Shown piece after piece: positions 41,182 to 49,995 of a stretch of DNA of 64,000 bases (within the stretch, counting starts at the first letter, position 1; each line of letters opens with the position of its first letter). The position numbers and the translations under genes were made by a program. The stretch comes from Falsiroseomonas sp051859025. GTDB lineage: Bacteria; Pseudomonadota; Alphaproteobacteria; Acetobacterales; Acetobacteraceae. The stretch is taken from the NCBI RefSeq assembly GCF_051859025.1, contig NZ_JBHYGL010000023.1, positions 372,001-436,000 on the forward strand, written 5' to 3'. Below the pieces are notes generated by a model. That model was not told the DNA's origin. It did not search any database and worked only from the letters and a program-made list of their open reading frames with translations.

Positions 41182-41979
41182 ATGCGGCGCGCTTCGAAGC
41201 TGGCCGTGCCGCTCGGGCTCGGCTTTGCCTTCCTCTACCTCCCGATCCTGCTGATGGTGCTGTTCTCCTTCAACGACAGCCGCCTGGTGACCAGCTTCAC
41301 CGGCTTCTCCGCGCGCTGGTACGTCGCCTTGTGGGAGAATGAGGCGCTGATGGGGGCGGCGGTCCTGTCGTTCCGCATCGCGGCTGTCTCCGCCACCATG
41401 GCGACCGTGCTGGGCGTGGTGGCGGGTTTCGCGCTGGCGCGGATGGGCCGCTTCCGCGGCCGGGCGGCCTTCGCCGGCGCCATGGCGGCACCGCTGGTGA
41501 TGCCGGAAGTCATCACCGGCCTTTCCCTGCTGCTGATGTTCGTGGCGATGGAGCAGGCCTTCGGCTTCCCGGCCGGACGCGGGGCGGACACGGTCGCCAT
41601 CGCCCACGCCACCTTCGGGGCCGCCTATGTGGCGGTGGTGGTGCAGGCCCGGCTGGCCGATTTCGACACCAGCCTGGAGGAAGCGGCCATGGACCTCGGC
41701 GCCAGGCCCTGGAAGGTCTTCTTCCTGATCACCCTGCCAGTGATCGCCCCGGCCATCGCCGCGGGCTGGCTGCTGGCCTTCACCCTCTCCCTCGACGATC
41801 TTGTGATCGCCAGCTTCGTCTCCGGGCCGGGCGCTTCCACCCTGCCCATGGTCATCTTCTCCGCCGTCCGGTTGGGGCTGACGCCGGACCTCTATGCGCT
41901 GGCGACGCTGCTGGTGGCGGTGGTGGCGATCGGGATCGCAATTGCCACCTGGGTCGTGATGCCGCGGCGCCCGCGCTGA
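41182..41979 (+). CDS. potI: Polyamine ABC transporter permease 2
   Basis: This 265-residue permease starts at ATG 41182 after GGGGAGGGGG. Six helices include LGLGFAFLYLPILLMVLFSF with the PotC/PotI motif FSFNDS. The EAA loop is EAAMDLGARPWKVFFLITLP, and the late DDLVIASFVSGPG stretch is characteristic. It forms the heterodimeric channel with the preceding permease. Confidence 0.92.
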   Translation: MRRASKLAVPLGLGFAFLYLPILLMVLFSFNDSRLVTSFTGFSARWYVALWENEALMGAAVLSFRIAAVSATMATVLGVVAGFALARMGRFRGRAAFAGAMAAPLVMPEVITGLSLLLMFVAMEQAFGFPAGRGADTVAIAHATFGAAYVAVVVQARLADFDTSLEEAAMDLGARPWKVFFLITLPVIAPAIAAGWLLAFTLSLDDLVIASFVSGPGASTLPMVIFSAVRLGLTPDLYALATLLVAVVAIGIAIATWVVMPRRPR

Positions 41980-42028
41980 GCGAAACCTTTGCCATGCTTT
42001 ATCCACAAGGCTCCTCCAGGATCGACGC

Positions 42029-42394
42029 ATGCGCACCGCCGGGCTGACCCTTGCCGCCTGCCTTCTGCTGCTCTCCGCCTGTGCCGAACGCTGGGCCCGG
42101 CCGGGCACCAGCGAGGCGGAGGCGGATGTGATGGTCGAGGCCTGCCGGAACGAGGCCGCGCTGGCCGTCCCGCCCCAATTCGTCTGGCAGATGACCTCCC
42201 CCGCGCGCATCGAGCGCGACCGGGATTGCTGGCGGGATCGCGGCCAGGAACGCTGCCGCGTGACCGAACGCTACCGCCCCGCCCAGTATTCCCAGGTGGA
42301 TATCAACAACGGCCCCCGGGAAGGCTGGCGCCGCAGCTGCATGGCGGAACGCGGCTTCACCTTCCAGGGATACCGCCCGCTCCGCCTTGAATAG
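42029..42394 (+). CDS. Small putative lipoprotein
   Basis: This 121-residue protein has a lipoprotein signal (LTLAACLLLLSAC, lipobox LSAC with Cys18). The mature part is charged with four further Cys (EACRNEA, DRDCWRD, ERCRVTE, RRSCMAERGF), so two disulfides are possible. The CMAERGF(x)3GYR ending is common in small envelope lipoproteins of Rhodospirillales. Function is unknown. Confidence 0.7.
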   Translation: MRTAGLTLAACLLLLSACAERWARPGTSEAEADVMVEACRNEAALAVPPQFVWQMTSPARIERDRDCWRDRGQERCRVTERYRPAQYSQVDINNGPREGWRRSCMAERGFTFQGYRPLRLE

Positions 42395-42480
42395 AGGCAG
42401 GACGGTGGACGATCGGTGCAACCGGGTCTAGGAAACCATCCGCCGCCCGGCATGGGCTGGGCAGGGACGCCGGACAAGCC

Positions 42481-43680
42481 ATGAACCTCATCGCCGATCG
42501 CCTCGACCGCATCTCGCCCTCGCTGACCATCGCCATGACGGCGAAGGCGCGCGCGCTGAAGGCCGCGGGGAAGGATGTGATCTCCCTCGCCGCGGGCGAG
42601 CCCGATTTCGACACCCCCCGCAACGTGAAGGACGCGGCGATCGCGGCCATCGAGCGCGGCGAGACGAAGTATACGGACGTTGCCGGCACCATGGCGCTGC
42701 GCACGGCGGTCTGCCAGAAATTCAAGCGCGACAACAACATCGACTACAAGCCGGAGGAGATCCTGGTCGCCACCGGCGGCAAGCAGGTGATCTTCGATGC
42801 GCTGGTAGCCACCATCAACCCGGGTGACGAGGCGATCATCCCCGCCCCCTGCTGGGTGAGCTACCCGGACATCGTGGCGCTCGCCGAGGGCAAGCCCGTG
42901 ATCGTCCCCTGCGGCCCGAACCAGGGCTTCAAGATGACGCCGGAGCAGCTGGAAGCGGCGATCACGCCCAAGACCAAGTGGCTGATCCTGAACAACCCTT
43001 CCAACCCCACCGGCGCCGGCTATTCGGCGGAGGAGCTGAAGGGCCTGGCCGAGGTCCTGCTGCGCCACCCCGATGTGTGGATCTTCTCGGACGACATCTA
43101 TGAGAAGCTGACCTACGGCATCAAGTTCGCGACGATCGTCGAGGTGGAGCCGCGCCTCAAGGACCGCACGGTCACGATGAATGGCTGTTCCAAGGCCTAT
43201 GCCATGACCGGCTGGCGCATCGGCTTCGCCGGCGCGCCCATCCAGCTCATCAAGGCGATGGACAAGCTGCAGAGCCAGTCCACCTCCAACACCTCCTCCA
43301 TCAGCCAGGCCGCGGCTATCGAGGCGCTGACCGGCCAGCAGGACAGCGTGGAGGAGATGCGCGTCGTCTATCAGCGCCGCCGCGACCTGGTCGTCGGCAT
43401 GCTGAACAAGGCGCAGGGCGTCCGTTGCCCGACTCCGGAAGGCGCCTTCTACGTATTCCCGGACATCCGCGGCTGCCTCGGCAAGACCAGCGCATCCGGC
43501 AAGAAGATCGAGACCTGCGAGGATTTCTGCATCGGGCTGCTGGAGGAACAGGGTGTCGCCACCGTGCACGGCGCGGCCTTCATGTTCCCCGGCCATTTCC
43601 GCATCAGCTACGCGACCGATGATGCGTCCCTGACCGATGCCTGCACCCGCATCCAGGCCTTCTGCGCCGGCCTGAAGTGA
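42481..43680 (+). CDS. Class I aminotransferase (aspartate-type), copy 1
   Basis: This 399-residue PLP enzyme has fold-type I subgroup I-gamma features: SLAAGEPDFDTPRNV, TGGKQVIFDAL, NNPSNPTGAGYS and the Schiff-base Lys in NGCSKAYAMTGWRIGFAG. It should transfer amino groups between aspartate (possibly also prephenate) and 2-oxoglutarate in the cytosol. It is about 60% identical by eye to the second copy at 44222, so the pair arose by duplication. A GNAT gene lies between them. Confidence 0.92.
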   Translation: MNLIADRLDRISPSLTIAMTAKARALKAAGKDVISLAAGEPDFDTPRNVKDAAIAAIERGETKYTDVAGTMALRTAVCQKFKRDNNIDYKPEEILVATGGKQVIFDALVATINPGDEAIIPAPCWVSYPDIVALAEGKPVIVPCGPNQGFKMTPEQLEAAITPKTKWLILNNPSNPTGAGYSAEELKGLAEVLLRHPDVWIFSDDIYEKLTYGIKFATIVEVEPRLKDRTVTMNGCSKAYAMTGWRIGFAGAPIQLIKAMDKLQSQSTSNTSSISQAAAIEALTGQQDSVEEMRVVYQRRRDLVVGMLNKAQGVRCPTPEGAFYVFPDIRGCLGKTSASGKKIETCEDFCIGLLEEQGVATVHGAAFMFPGHFRISYATDDASLTDACTRIQAFCAGLK

Positions 43681-43726
43681 CGCCATGCGATGACCGGAAG
43701 GCCGCTGGCCTGAAGGTCTGAATCGC

Positions 43727-44167
43727 ATGGCCAGCCAAGCCTTCCGCCTCCGCCCCGCGGCGGAGGCGGATTTCGAACCGATGCTCGCGCTGTCCATCAG
43801 GGTGATGCGCGCGCATCTGGAGCGTATCGGCCGCTACGACCCCGACCGTCGCCGCGCCCGGATGCGCAAGCAGTTCGAGGCAGGCATCCTGAACGTCATC
43901 GAGCGTGACGGCGCGATGATCGGCTGCGTGGGCATCGAGCAGGCCAGCGACGCCATCGAGATCCACAGCCTGTTCCTGGAGCCCGAGGCGCAGGGCAGTG
44001 GCCTGGGTGCCGCCGTTTTCCGCGCCATCCACGCCAGCCACCCCGGCCGCGCCTTCGCGATCGAGGTGCTGAAGGAAAGCCCGGCTCGGCGCTTCTGGGA
44101 ACGGCTCGGCTTCGTCGTGACCGGCGAGCAACCCTTTGACTGGGTGTTGCACCGCGCGCCGGATTGA
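43727..44167 (+). CDS. GNAT-family N-acetyltransferase
   Basis: This 146-residue single GNAT domain has strand-helix FRLRPAAEADFEPMLALSI, central beta strand EIHSLFLEPEAQGSGLGAAVF holding the acetyl-CoA pyrophosphate loop (QGSGLG), and the C-terminal RRFWERLGFVV motif. The substrate is unknown. It lies between two aminotransferase genes. Confidence 0.85.
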   Translation: MASQAFRLRPAAEADFEPMLALSIRVMRAHLERIGRYDPDRRRARMRKQFEAGILNVIERDGAMIGCVGIEQASDAIEIHSLFLEPEAQGSGLGAAVFRAIHASHPGRAFAIEVLKESPARRFWERLGFVVTGEQPFDWVLHRAPD

Positions 44168-44221
44168 GCGGCCGCCCCGGCTTGGCTACATGACGGGCAT
44201 TCGTACTGGAAACCGGTCACC

Positions 44222-45424
44222 ATGCCCGCTCTTGCCACCAGGCTGAACGACATCAAGCTCGCCGCCACGGCGGTGATGACGAACCGAGCGCGGGAGATCG
44301 CGGCCTCCGGCCAGAAGGTCATCAGCCTGGCGATCGGGGAGCCCAATTTCGACAGCCCCCGCCACGCGATCGAGGCCGGTTACCAGGCCGCGCTGCGGGG
44401 CGAGACCAAGTACCCGCCCCAGGACGGCACTCGCGCGCTCAAGGAAGCCGTGCAGCGCAAGTTCAAGCGCGACAACAACCTGGATTACGCGCTGAACGAG
44501 ATCATGATCTCCAACGGCGGCAAGCAGGTGATCATGAACGCGCTGTTCGGCACCTGCGATCCGGGTGACGAGGTGCTGATCCCTGCGCCCTACTGGACCT
44601 CCTACGCCGAGATGGCGAAGCTCGCCACCGCGACGCCCGTCACCATCGCCTGCCCGCAGAACAACGGCTTCAAGCTGCGCCCGGAAGATTTGGACGCCGC
44701 CATCACGCCGAAGACCAAGTGGCTGTTCCTGAACTTCCCGAACAACCCGACCGGCGCGGCGTGCTCGCGGGCGGAGATGAAGGCGCTGGCGGAGGTGCTG
44801 CTGAAGCACCCGCATGTCTGGGTGCTGACGGACGACATGTATGAGCACCTCGTCTATGACGGGTTCGAGTTCTGCACCATCGCGGATGTGGAGCCGCGGC
44901 TGAAGGACCGGGTGCTGACGGTCAATGGCGTGTCCAAGACCTATGCCATGACGGGCTGGCGCATCGGCTTCTGCGGCGGGCCGAAGAACCTCATCGCCGC
45001 CATGGTGAACATGCAGAGCCAGATCAGCGCCGGCACCAGCAGCGTCGGCCAGGCCGCCGCCATCGCCGCGCTGGACGGGCCTCAGGACGGCGTGAAGGAA
45101 CGCGCGGAGATCTATCGCGAGCGCCGGAACATGGTCGTCGATATGCTGAACCAGGCCCCCGGCATCCAGTGCCACCGGCCGGAAGGCGCCTTCTACGTCT
45201 TCCCGAATGTCGCGGGCTGCCTCGGCAAGACCAGCAAGGGCGGGCGCAGGATCGAGACCGACCTCGATTTCGCCCTGGCGGTGCTGGAGGAAGCGCATGT
45301 CGCGACGGTGCATGGCAGCGCCTATGGCATGAGCCCCTATATCCGCATCTCCTACGCCACGGACACGGAAAGCCTGCGGGAGGCCTGCACCCGCATCCAG
45401 GAGTTCTGCAAAGGCCTGTCGTGA
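44222..45424 (+). CDS. Class I aminotransferase (aspartate-type), copy 2
   Basis: This 400-residue PLP enzyme is a paralogue of the 42481 product: SLAIGEPNFDSPRHA, NGGKQVIMNAL, NFPNNPTGAACS and the Lys in NGVSKTYAMTGWRIGFCGG. Its stop overlaps the GTG of the double-GNAT gene (GTGA), placing it in an operon with that gene and DinB. Substrate differences from copy 1 cannot be read from the sequence. Confidence 0.92.
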   Translation: MPALATRLNDIKLAATAVMTNRAREIAASGQKVISLAIGEPNFDSPRHAIEAGYQAALRGETKYPPQDGTRALKEAVQRKFKRDNNLDYALNEIMISNGGKQVIMNALFGTCDPGDEVLIPAPYWTSYAEMAKLATATPVTIACPQNNGFKLRPEDLDAAITPKTKWLFLNFPNNPTGAACSRAEMKALAEVLLKHPHVWVLTDDMYEHLVYDGFEFCTIADVEPRLKDRVLTVNGVSKTYAMTGWRIGFCGGPKNLIAAMVNMQSQISAGTSSVGQAAAIAALDGPQDGVKERAEIYRERRNMVVDMLNQAPGIQCHRPEGAFYVFPNVAGCLGKTSKGGRRIETDLDFALAVLEEAHVATVHGSAYGMSPYIRISYATDTESLREACTRIQEFCKGLS

Positions 45425-46416
45425 CCAGCCTCCGCCCCGGCCGGGACAGCGACGAGGCAGGCTTCATCGCGCTGATCGGCGCCTGCTGGGCCGAATACCC
45501 GAACTGCATCCTGGACGTGGATGCAGAGGTGCCGGAGCTTCGGGCGCTGGCCACCTATTTCGCCGAGGCCGGCGGCGCGCTCTGGGTGGCGGAACGCGAT
45601 GGCCGCGTCATCGGCATGGCGGCGGTGCGGCCGCTGAACCAGGACCAGGCCTGGGAGATCTGCAAGGTCTATGTGGCGGCGGATTCCCGCGGCACGGGCC
45701 TCGCGCACCAGCTGCTGGAGGCAGCCGAGGCGCACGCGCTGGCGGCCGGCGCGCATCGCCTGGTGCTCTGGACCGATACGCGCTTCGAAGCGGCGCATCG
45801 CTTCTACGAGAAGCGCGGCTTCGTCCGGCAGGGCTCCATCCGCATCCTGGACGACATCTCCCACAGCCTGGAGTTCCGCTACACCAAGCCCATCCGCGGC
45901 CTGGTGGTGGAAGCGCTGGACGCCGCCGCGGCGGCGAGCGCGGAGCGCGCCCTGGCGACGCTGCTGGTGGATTGCGTGGCGGAGGGTGCCAGCCTGTCCT
46001 ACCTGCCGCCGCTGGCGCCCGCCGTGGCGCGGGATGCCTGGAAGCGCGTGTCGTCGGAGATCGCGCTCGGCAGGCGGGTCCTGCTGGTCGCCTGGCTCGA
46101 CGGCGTGCTGGTCGGCACCGTGCAGCTCGGCCTGGCGACGCAGCCGAACCAGCCGCATCGCGTGGATGTGGAAAAGCTGATGGTTGCCCCTGGCCATCGC
46201 CGGCAGGGCGTCGGACGGGCGCTGATGCGTCGCGTGGACCAGACCGCACGCGGCATCGGCCGCCGCCTGATGGTGCTGGATACACGCCGGGGCACGGCGG
46301 CGGAGGCGCTGTACCGCGCCACCGGCTGGAACGAGGCCGGCAGCATCCCGGGCGGCGAGTTGGATGCCGCGATGCAGCCCCACGACATCCTCTATTTCTG
46401 GAAGGCGGTCCCATGA
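45421..46416 (+). CDS. Tandem GNAT acetyltransferase (two GNAT domains)
   Basis: This 331-residue protein starts at GTG 45421 inside the preceding stop. Domain one (1-150) has EICKVYVAADSRGTGLAHQLL with the RGTGLA acetyl-CoA loop. Domain two (about 160-331) has VEKLMVAPGHRRQGVGRALM with RRQGVG and ends in LYRATGWNEAGSIPG. Both loops look intact. Fused GNAT pairs usually have one catalytic half. The stop overlaps the dinB-like start (ATGA). Confidence 0.88.
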   Translation: MTSLRPGRDSDEAGFIALIGACWAEYPNCILDVDAEVPELRALATYFAEAGGALWVAERDGRVIGMAAVRPLNQDQAWEICKVYVAADSRGTGLAHQLLEAAEAHALAAGAHRLVLWTDTRFEAAHRFYEKRGFVRQGSIRILDDISHSLEFRYTKPIRGLVVEALDAAAAASAERALATLLVDCVAEGASLSYLPPLAPAVARDAWKRVSSEIALGRRVLLVAWLDGVLVGTVQLGLATQPNQPHRVDVEKLMVAPGHRRQGVGRALMRRVDQTARGIGRRLMVLDTRRGTAAEALYRATGWNEAGSIPGGELDAAMQPHDILYFWKAVP

Positions 46417-46919
46417 TCTCGCCCGAGCATGTCCGGCTCATGGCCGCCTACAACGCGGAGATGAACCGCCGCCTCTACGCCGCCGCGGAGCGGTTGGGCG
46501 ATGCGCAGCGGCGGGAGGATCGCGGTGCCTTCTTCGGCTCCATCCATGGCACGCTGAACCACCTGGTCTGGGGCGACACCACCTGGATGTCGCGCTTCGC
46601 GGGGTGGGAGGCACCGAAGGTCGGCATCCCCGCCAGCGTGGCGCTGCACGGGGATTGGGCCGTGCTGAAGCGGGTCCGTGCCGAGACCGATGCGCGGATC
46701 GAGGCCTGGGCCGCGACCGTCGATCCCGCTTGGCTGTCCGGCACGCTGTCCTGGTTCAGCGGTGCGATGCAGCGGGATGTCACGCGCCCGACCTGGGTGC
46801 TGGTCACGCATTTCTTCAACCACCAGACCCATCACCGCGGCCAGGCCCACGCCCTCATCACCGGCTTCGGCGAGAAGACGGGGGATACCGATATCCCCTT
46901 CATCCTTCCCTTCGACTGA
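46413..46919 (+). CDS. DinB/YfiT-family metalloprotein
   Basis: This 168-residue four-helix-bundle protein has metal-site His residues in GTLNHLVWGD and THFFNHQTHHRGQAHALI. DinB-family enzymes are often thiol-dependent S-transferases; here the substrate is unknown. It is coupled to the double-GNAT gene by an ATGA overlap. Its 3' end overlaps the convergent dehalogenase-like gene by 20 bases. Confidence 0.9.
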   Translation: MISPEHVRLMAAYNAEMNRRLYAAAERLGDAQRREDRGAFFGSIHGTLNHLVWGDTTWMSRFAGWEAPKVGIPASVALHGDWAVLKRVRAETDARIEAWAATVDPAWLSGTLSWFSGAMQRDVTRPTWVLVTHFFNHQTHHRGQAHALITGFGEKTGDTDIPFILPFD

Positions 46920-47790
46920 GGAAGCCGTCCAGCGCGGCCAGCACCTCTCCCGGCGCTTCCTCCGCCAGGTAATGCCCTGAATTGACCGGCCCGCCTGTGA
47001 CGGGCCCCTTGGCGTAGCGGCGCCAGACCTCCAGCGGCTGGTACCACACGCCGACCTTGCCCTTGGCGCCCCACAGCGCCAGCAGCGGGCATTGCACCTT
47101 CACGCCCGCTTCGCGGCTTGCGCGGTCATGCACCAGGTCGATGGTGGTGGCGGCGCGGTAATCCTCGCAGATCGCCTCCACCGTGCCGGGCGCGTGCAAC
47201 GCCGCCAGGTAGTCCGCGCGCGCCTCGGGGTGAAAGAAGCCCTTGTCCTTCGGTTCGCGGGAGGTGTGCATGTCGAACCAATCCTCGACATCGCGCAGGA
47301 TCAGGCGCTCGGGCTTCGGGTGCGGCTGGGCCAGCCAGAACCAGTGATAGTAGCCGAGCGCGAAATCCATGTCGGCGTGTTCGAAGTGGTGCATCGTCGG
47401 CACGATATCCATCGTGCATAGACGCTCCACGGCCTGCGGCGAATCCAGCGCCATCCGGTGTGCCACCCGCGCGCCGCGGTCATGCGCCACCACCTGGAAG
47501 CGATCGAAGCCGAGGCCGCGCATCAGCGCCACCATATCCGCCGCCATCGCACGCTTCGAATAGGCGGCATGGTCGGCGGAGACGGGCGGCTTGCCGGAAA
47601 GCCCATAGCCCCGCAGGTCCGGGCAGACCACGGTGAAGCGTTCCGCCAGCACCGGCGCCACCTGGTGCCACATGGCATGGGTCTGCGGGTTGCCGTGCAG
47701 CAGCAGCAGGGGAGGGCCCTTGCCGCCGCGGCGCAGGCGCAGCGCCTGGCCATCGGCGTCGCGCATCTCCTCGATGAAGCCCTCGAACAT
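46900..47790 (-). CDS. Haloacetate (fluoroacetate) dehalogenase-like hydrolase
   Basis: This 296-residue alpha/beta hydrolase starts at ATG 47790; the frame runs further upstream but only across the next gene. It has the oxyanion HGNPQTH motif and the nucleophile in VVAHDRGARVAHRMALD (Asp103, with Arg104 and Arg107 placed as the carboxylate-binding pair of fluoroacetate dehalogenase). HWFWLAQP supplies the halide-binding His-Trp, and NSGHYLAEE the catalytic His273. The full set suggests a real haloacid hydrolase. Epoxide hydrolase is the alternative. Confidence 0.87.
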   Translation of the reverse strand: MFEGFIEEMRDADGQALRLRRGGKGPPLLLLHGNPQTHAMWHQVAPVLAERFTVVCPDLRGYGLSGKPPVSADHAAYSKRAMAADMVALMRGLGFDRFQVVAHDRGARVAHRMALDSPQAVERLCTMDIVPTMHHFEHADMDFALGYYHWFWLAQPHPKPERLILRDVEDWFDMHTSREPKDKGFFHPEARADYLAALHAPGTVEAICEDYRAATTIDLVHDRASREAGVKVQCPLLALWGAKGKVGVWYQPLEVWRRYAKGPVTGGPVNSGHYLAEEAPGEVLAALDGFLSRREG

Positions 47791-47895
47791 GGCGGCTGCT
47801 CCTTCCTGCTGCGGCCAGCCTATACCGTCGCCGCGGGGCGTTGACCCCTGCCACGCCTGCGGCCAGCCTTGCGGCAGAAACGGGGGAGAGACGGA

Positions 47896-48813
47896 ATGGA
47901 AAGCGGGATCAGCCGGGTTGCCTTCATCGGCATCGGCCGCATGGGCTGGCCGATGGCCATCAGATTGCAGGAAGCCGGCTTCACCGTCGCCGTCCATGAC
48001 GCCGTGCCCGGCCGTGCCGCCGATTTCGCCGCGAAGCATGGCGGCATCGCCGCCGCCAGCGCCGCGGCCGCCGCCCAGGGCGCCGGTGCCGTCATCACCA
48101 TGCTGCCGACAAGTCGCGAGGTTGCCGAGGTCGTCGCCGCCATGCGCCCGAACCTGGCCCCCGGCACCACCGTGGTGGAGATGTCCTCCGGCGAGCCCTC
48201 CGCCACCCGCGCCATCGCGCAGGAATTGGCGGCACATGGGATCGCCATGGTGGACGCACCTGTCTCCGGCGGCGTCGCGCGGGCGGAAACCGGGACGCTC
48301 GCCATCATGACCGGGGGCGATGTGGTGCCGCTGGATCGCGTTGACCCGCTGCTGCGCGCCATGGGCGGCAGCATCACGCGCTGCGGCGATATCGGTGCGG
48401 GCCAGGCGATGAAGGCGCTCAACAACCTCGTCAGCGCCGCGGGCTTCCTCATCAGCGTGGAGGCGCTGCTGATCGGCAGCCGCTTCGGGCTCGATCCCGC
48501 CGTGATGGTGGAGGTGCTGAACAACTCCACCGGCATGAACAACAGTACCCAGCGGAAGTTGAACCAGTTCGTGCTGTCGCGGAAATTCAACTCGGGCTTC
48601 GGGCTGGATCTGATGGTGAAGGATCTGTCCATCGCGCTCCAGGTGGGGCGGGAGACATCGACGCCGACGCCGCTCGCCGCGCAGACCCGGGAATTGTGGG
48701 CCGCTGCGGCCTCGTTGCTCGGCCCGGGGCAGGACCACACGGCGGCGGCGAAGTTCAGCGAGGCGCTGGCCGCCGACGAACTCGAATCGCCGCAGATCGC
48801 GAAGAAGGCGTAG
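47896..48813 (+). CDS. Beta-hydroxyacid dehydrogenase (HIBADH family)
   Basis: This 305-residue NAD(P)-dependent oxidoreductase starts at ATG 47896 after GGGGGAGAG. It has Rossmann motif VAFIGIGRMGWPMA, substrate loop DAPVSGGVARAETGTLAIM, catalytic Lys in GAGQAMKALNNL and cofactor/substrate segment GFGLDLMVKDL. The family includes 3-hydroxyisobutyrate and tartronate semialdehyde reductases; the substrate cannot be set from sequence. It is divergent from the dehalogenase gene and is followed four bases later by the metallohydrolase. Confidence 0.9.
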   Translation: MESGISRVAFIGIGRMGWPMAIRLQEAGFTVAVHDAVPGRAADFAAKHGGIAAASAAAAAQGAGAVITMLPTSREVAEVVAAMRPNLAPGTTVVEMSSGEPSATRAIAQELAAHGIAMVDAPVSGGVARAETGTLAIMTGGDVVPLDRVDPLLRAMGGSITRCGDIGAGQAMKALNNLVSAAGFLISVEALLIGSRFGLDPAVMVEVLNNSTGMNNSTQRKLNQFVLSRKFNSGFGLDLMVKDLSIALQVGRETSTPTPLAAQTRELWAAAASLLGPGQDHTAAAKFSEALAADELESPQIAKKA

Positions 48814-48817
48814 CGCC

Positions 48818-49606
48818 ATGTGGGAAGTGCTGGCGCTGCGCTACGCGCGGCACGAACGCACCGCGCAATCCAACTTCATGATGCCGGTGCCGGATGCGCA
48901 TGACGCCATGCCGATGGACTATTTCGTCTGGCTGCTGCGCGGGCCTGAGGGCCGCCTGGTGCTGGTCGATACCGGCTTCGACGAGGCCACCGCCGCCAGG
49001 CGTGGCCGCACCATCCTGCGCCCCGTGGGCGATTGCCTGCGTGATGCCGGCGTGGATCCCGCCGCCATCCAGGACGTCATCGTCACGCATCTGCACTACG
49101 ACCACGCCGGCAACCTCGACCTGTTCCCGAATGCGCGCTTCCACATCCAGGACAACGAGGTCTCCTTCGCCACCGGCCGCCACATGTGCAGCCACTGCCT
49201 GCGCCATCCCTTCGAGGTGGAGGACGTGGTCCGCCTGGTCCGCGCCGTCTATGCGGACCGAGTGACCTTCCACGACGGGGAAGGGGAGGTCGCGCCGGGC
49301 GTCACCGTCCACGGCGTCGGCGGCCATTCCGGCGGGCTGCAGATGGTGCGGATCGCGACGGTCCGCGGGAAGCTCGTCATCGCCGGCGATGCCAGCCACT
49401 ACTACGCCAACATGGCGCGGGAGAACCCGTTCCCGATCGTCTTCGACCTCGGCGCCATGGTGCAGGGCTGGCGCCGCGCTCGTGCATTGGCGGGCGGCGA
49501 CGAAAGCCTGGTGATCCCGGGGCATGACCCGCTGGTGCGTTCCCGCTTCCCGGCGGAGCCCGGCAATGCGGAGGCGACGCGCCTCGACCTGCCGCCCTGT
49601 TCGTAG
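48818..49606 (+). CDS. MBL-fold hydrolase, N-acyl-homoserine-lactonase-like
   Basis: This 262-residue metallo-beta-lactamase fold protein carries the dizinc motif THLHYDHAGN, with later ligands in GVGGHSGG, AGDASHYYAN and PGHDPLV. Length and pattern fit the AttM/AiiA lactonase group, which opens homoserine lactones. Other ester or lactone substrates are equally possible, and the operon with a hydroxyacid dehydrogenase suggests small-acid catabolism. The stop codon lies within a 15-bp tandem repeat. Confidence 0.85.
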   Translation: MWEVLALRYARHERTAQSNFMMPVPDAHDAMPMDYFVWLLRGPEGRLVLVDTGFDEATAARRGRTILRPVGDCLRDAGVDPAAIQDVIVTHLHYDHAGNLDLFPNARFHIQDNEVSFATGRHMCSHCLRHPFEVEDVVRLVRAVYADRVTFHDGEGEVAPGVTVHGVGGHSGGLQMVRIATVRGKLVIAGDASHYYANMARENPFPIVFDLGAMVQGWRRARALAGGDESLVIPGHDPLVRSRFPAEPGNAEATRLDLPPCS

Positions 49607-49639
49607 AGGCCCTGTTCGTAGAGGCCCTATTCGTAGAGG
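49595..49639. repeat. Three 15-bp tandem repeats over two convergent gene ends
   Basis: ccctgttcgtagagg is repeated three times without gaps; the third copy has one change (ccctattcg). The first copy contains the stop of the lactonase-like gene and the third the stop of the leftward membrane protein gene. Confidence 0.9.
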
Positions 49640-49956
49640 TAGGAATACGCCGCCAGGCCGAGACCCACGACGCCGAACATCATGGAGATGCCCGGCCAGG
49701 TGGGCTTCGGCCCGCGATGCCCGAACCACCAGTTGACGGCGAACGACCCCAGCAGCGCCGCCAGCGCATCCGCCCAATGCTTCGTGTAGAAGCCGCGCAG
49801 GATCATCAGCGCCCAGACCGCGAGCGCCAGGTAGGACAGCCCCCGCCAGAACAGGTCGGCGATGGGGTGGGCCGGCCGCATGACGGGGTCTTCCGACCGC
49901 GTATGGATGTAGGCGGCTACGGATAGCAGCAGCGCGGAGAGGAAGAAGGCGGACAT
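49627..49956 (-). CDS. Small integral membrane protein
   Basis: This protein has 109 residues from ATG 49956; an in-frame start at 49992 would add 12. Four hydrophobic helices are visible: AFFLSALLLSVAAYI, LSYLALAVWALMILRGF, DALAALLGSFAVNWWFG and ISMMFGVVGLGLAAYSYLY. No family is recognised. It lies just downstream of ligA, same strand. Confidence 0.65.
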   Translation of the reverse strand: MSAFFLSALLLSVAAYIHTRSEDPVMRPAHPIADLFWRGLSYLALAVWALMILRGFYTKHWADALAALLGSFAVNWWFGHRGPKPTWPGISMMFGVVGLGLAAYSYLYE

Positions 49957-49995
49957 GGCGCGCAGATAGGGCTGCAATGCCCGCCGGCGCAAGCG

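Noticed and set aside
47791..48819. Extension of the dehalogenase frame to 639 residues
   Set aside because: It is antisense to the hydroxyacid dehydrogenase gene and carries no domain.
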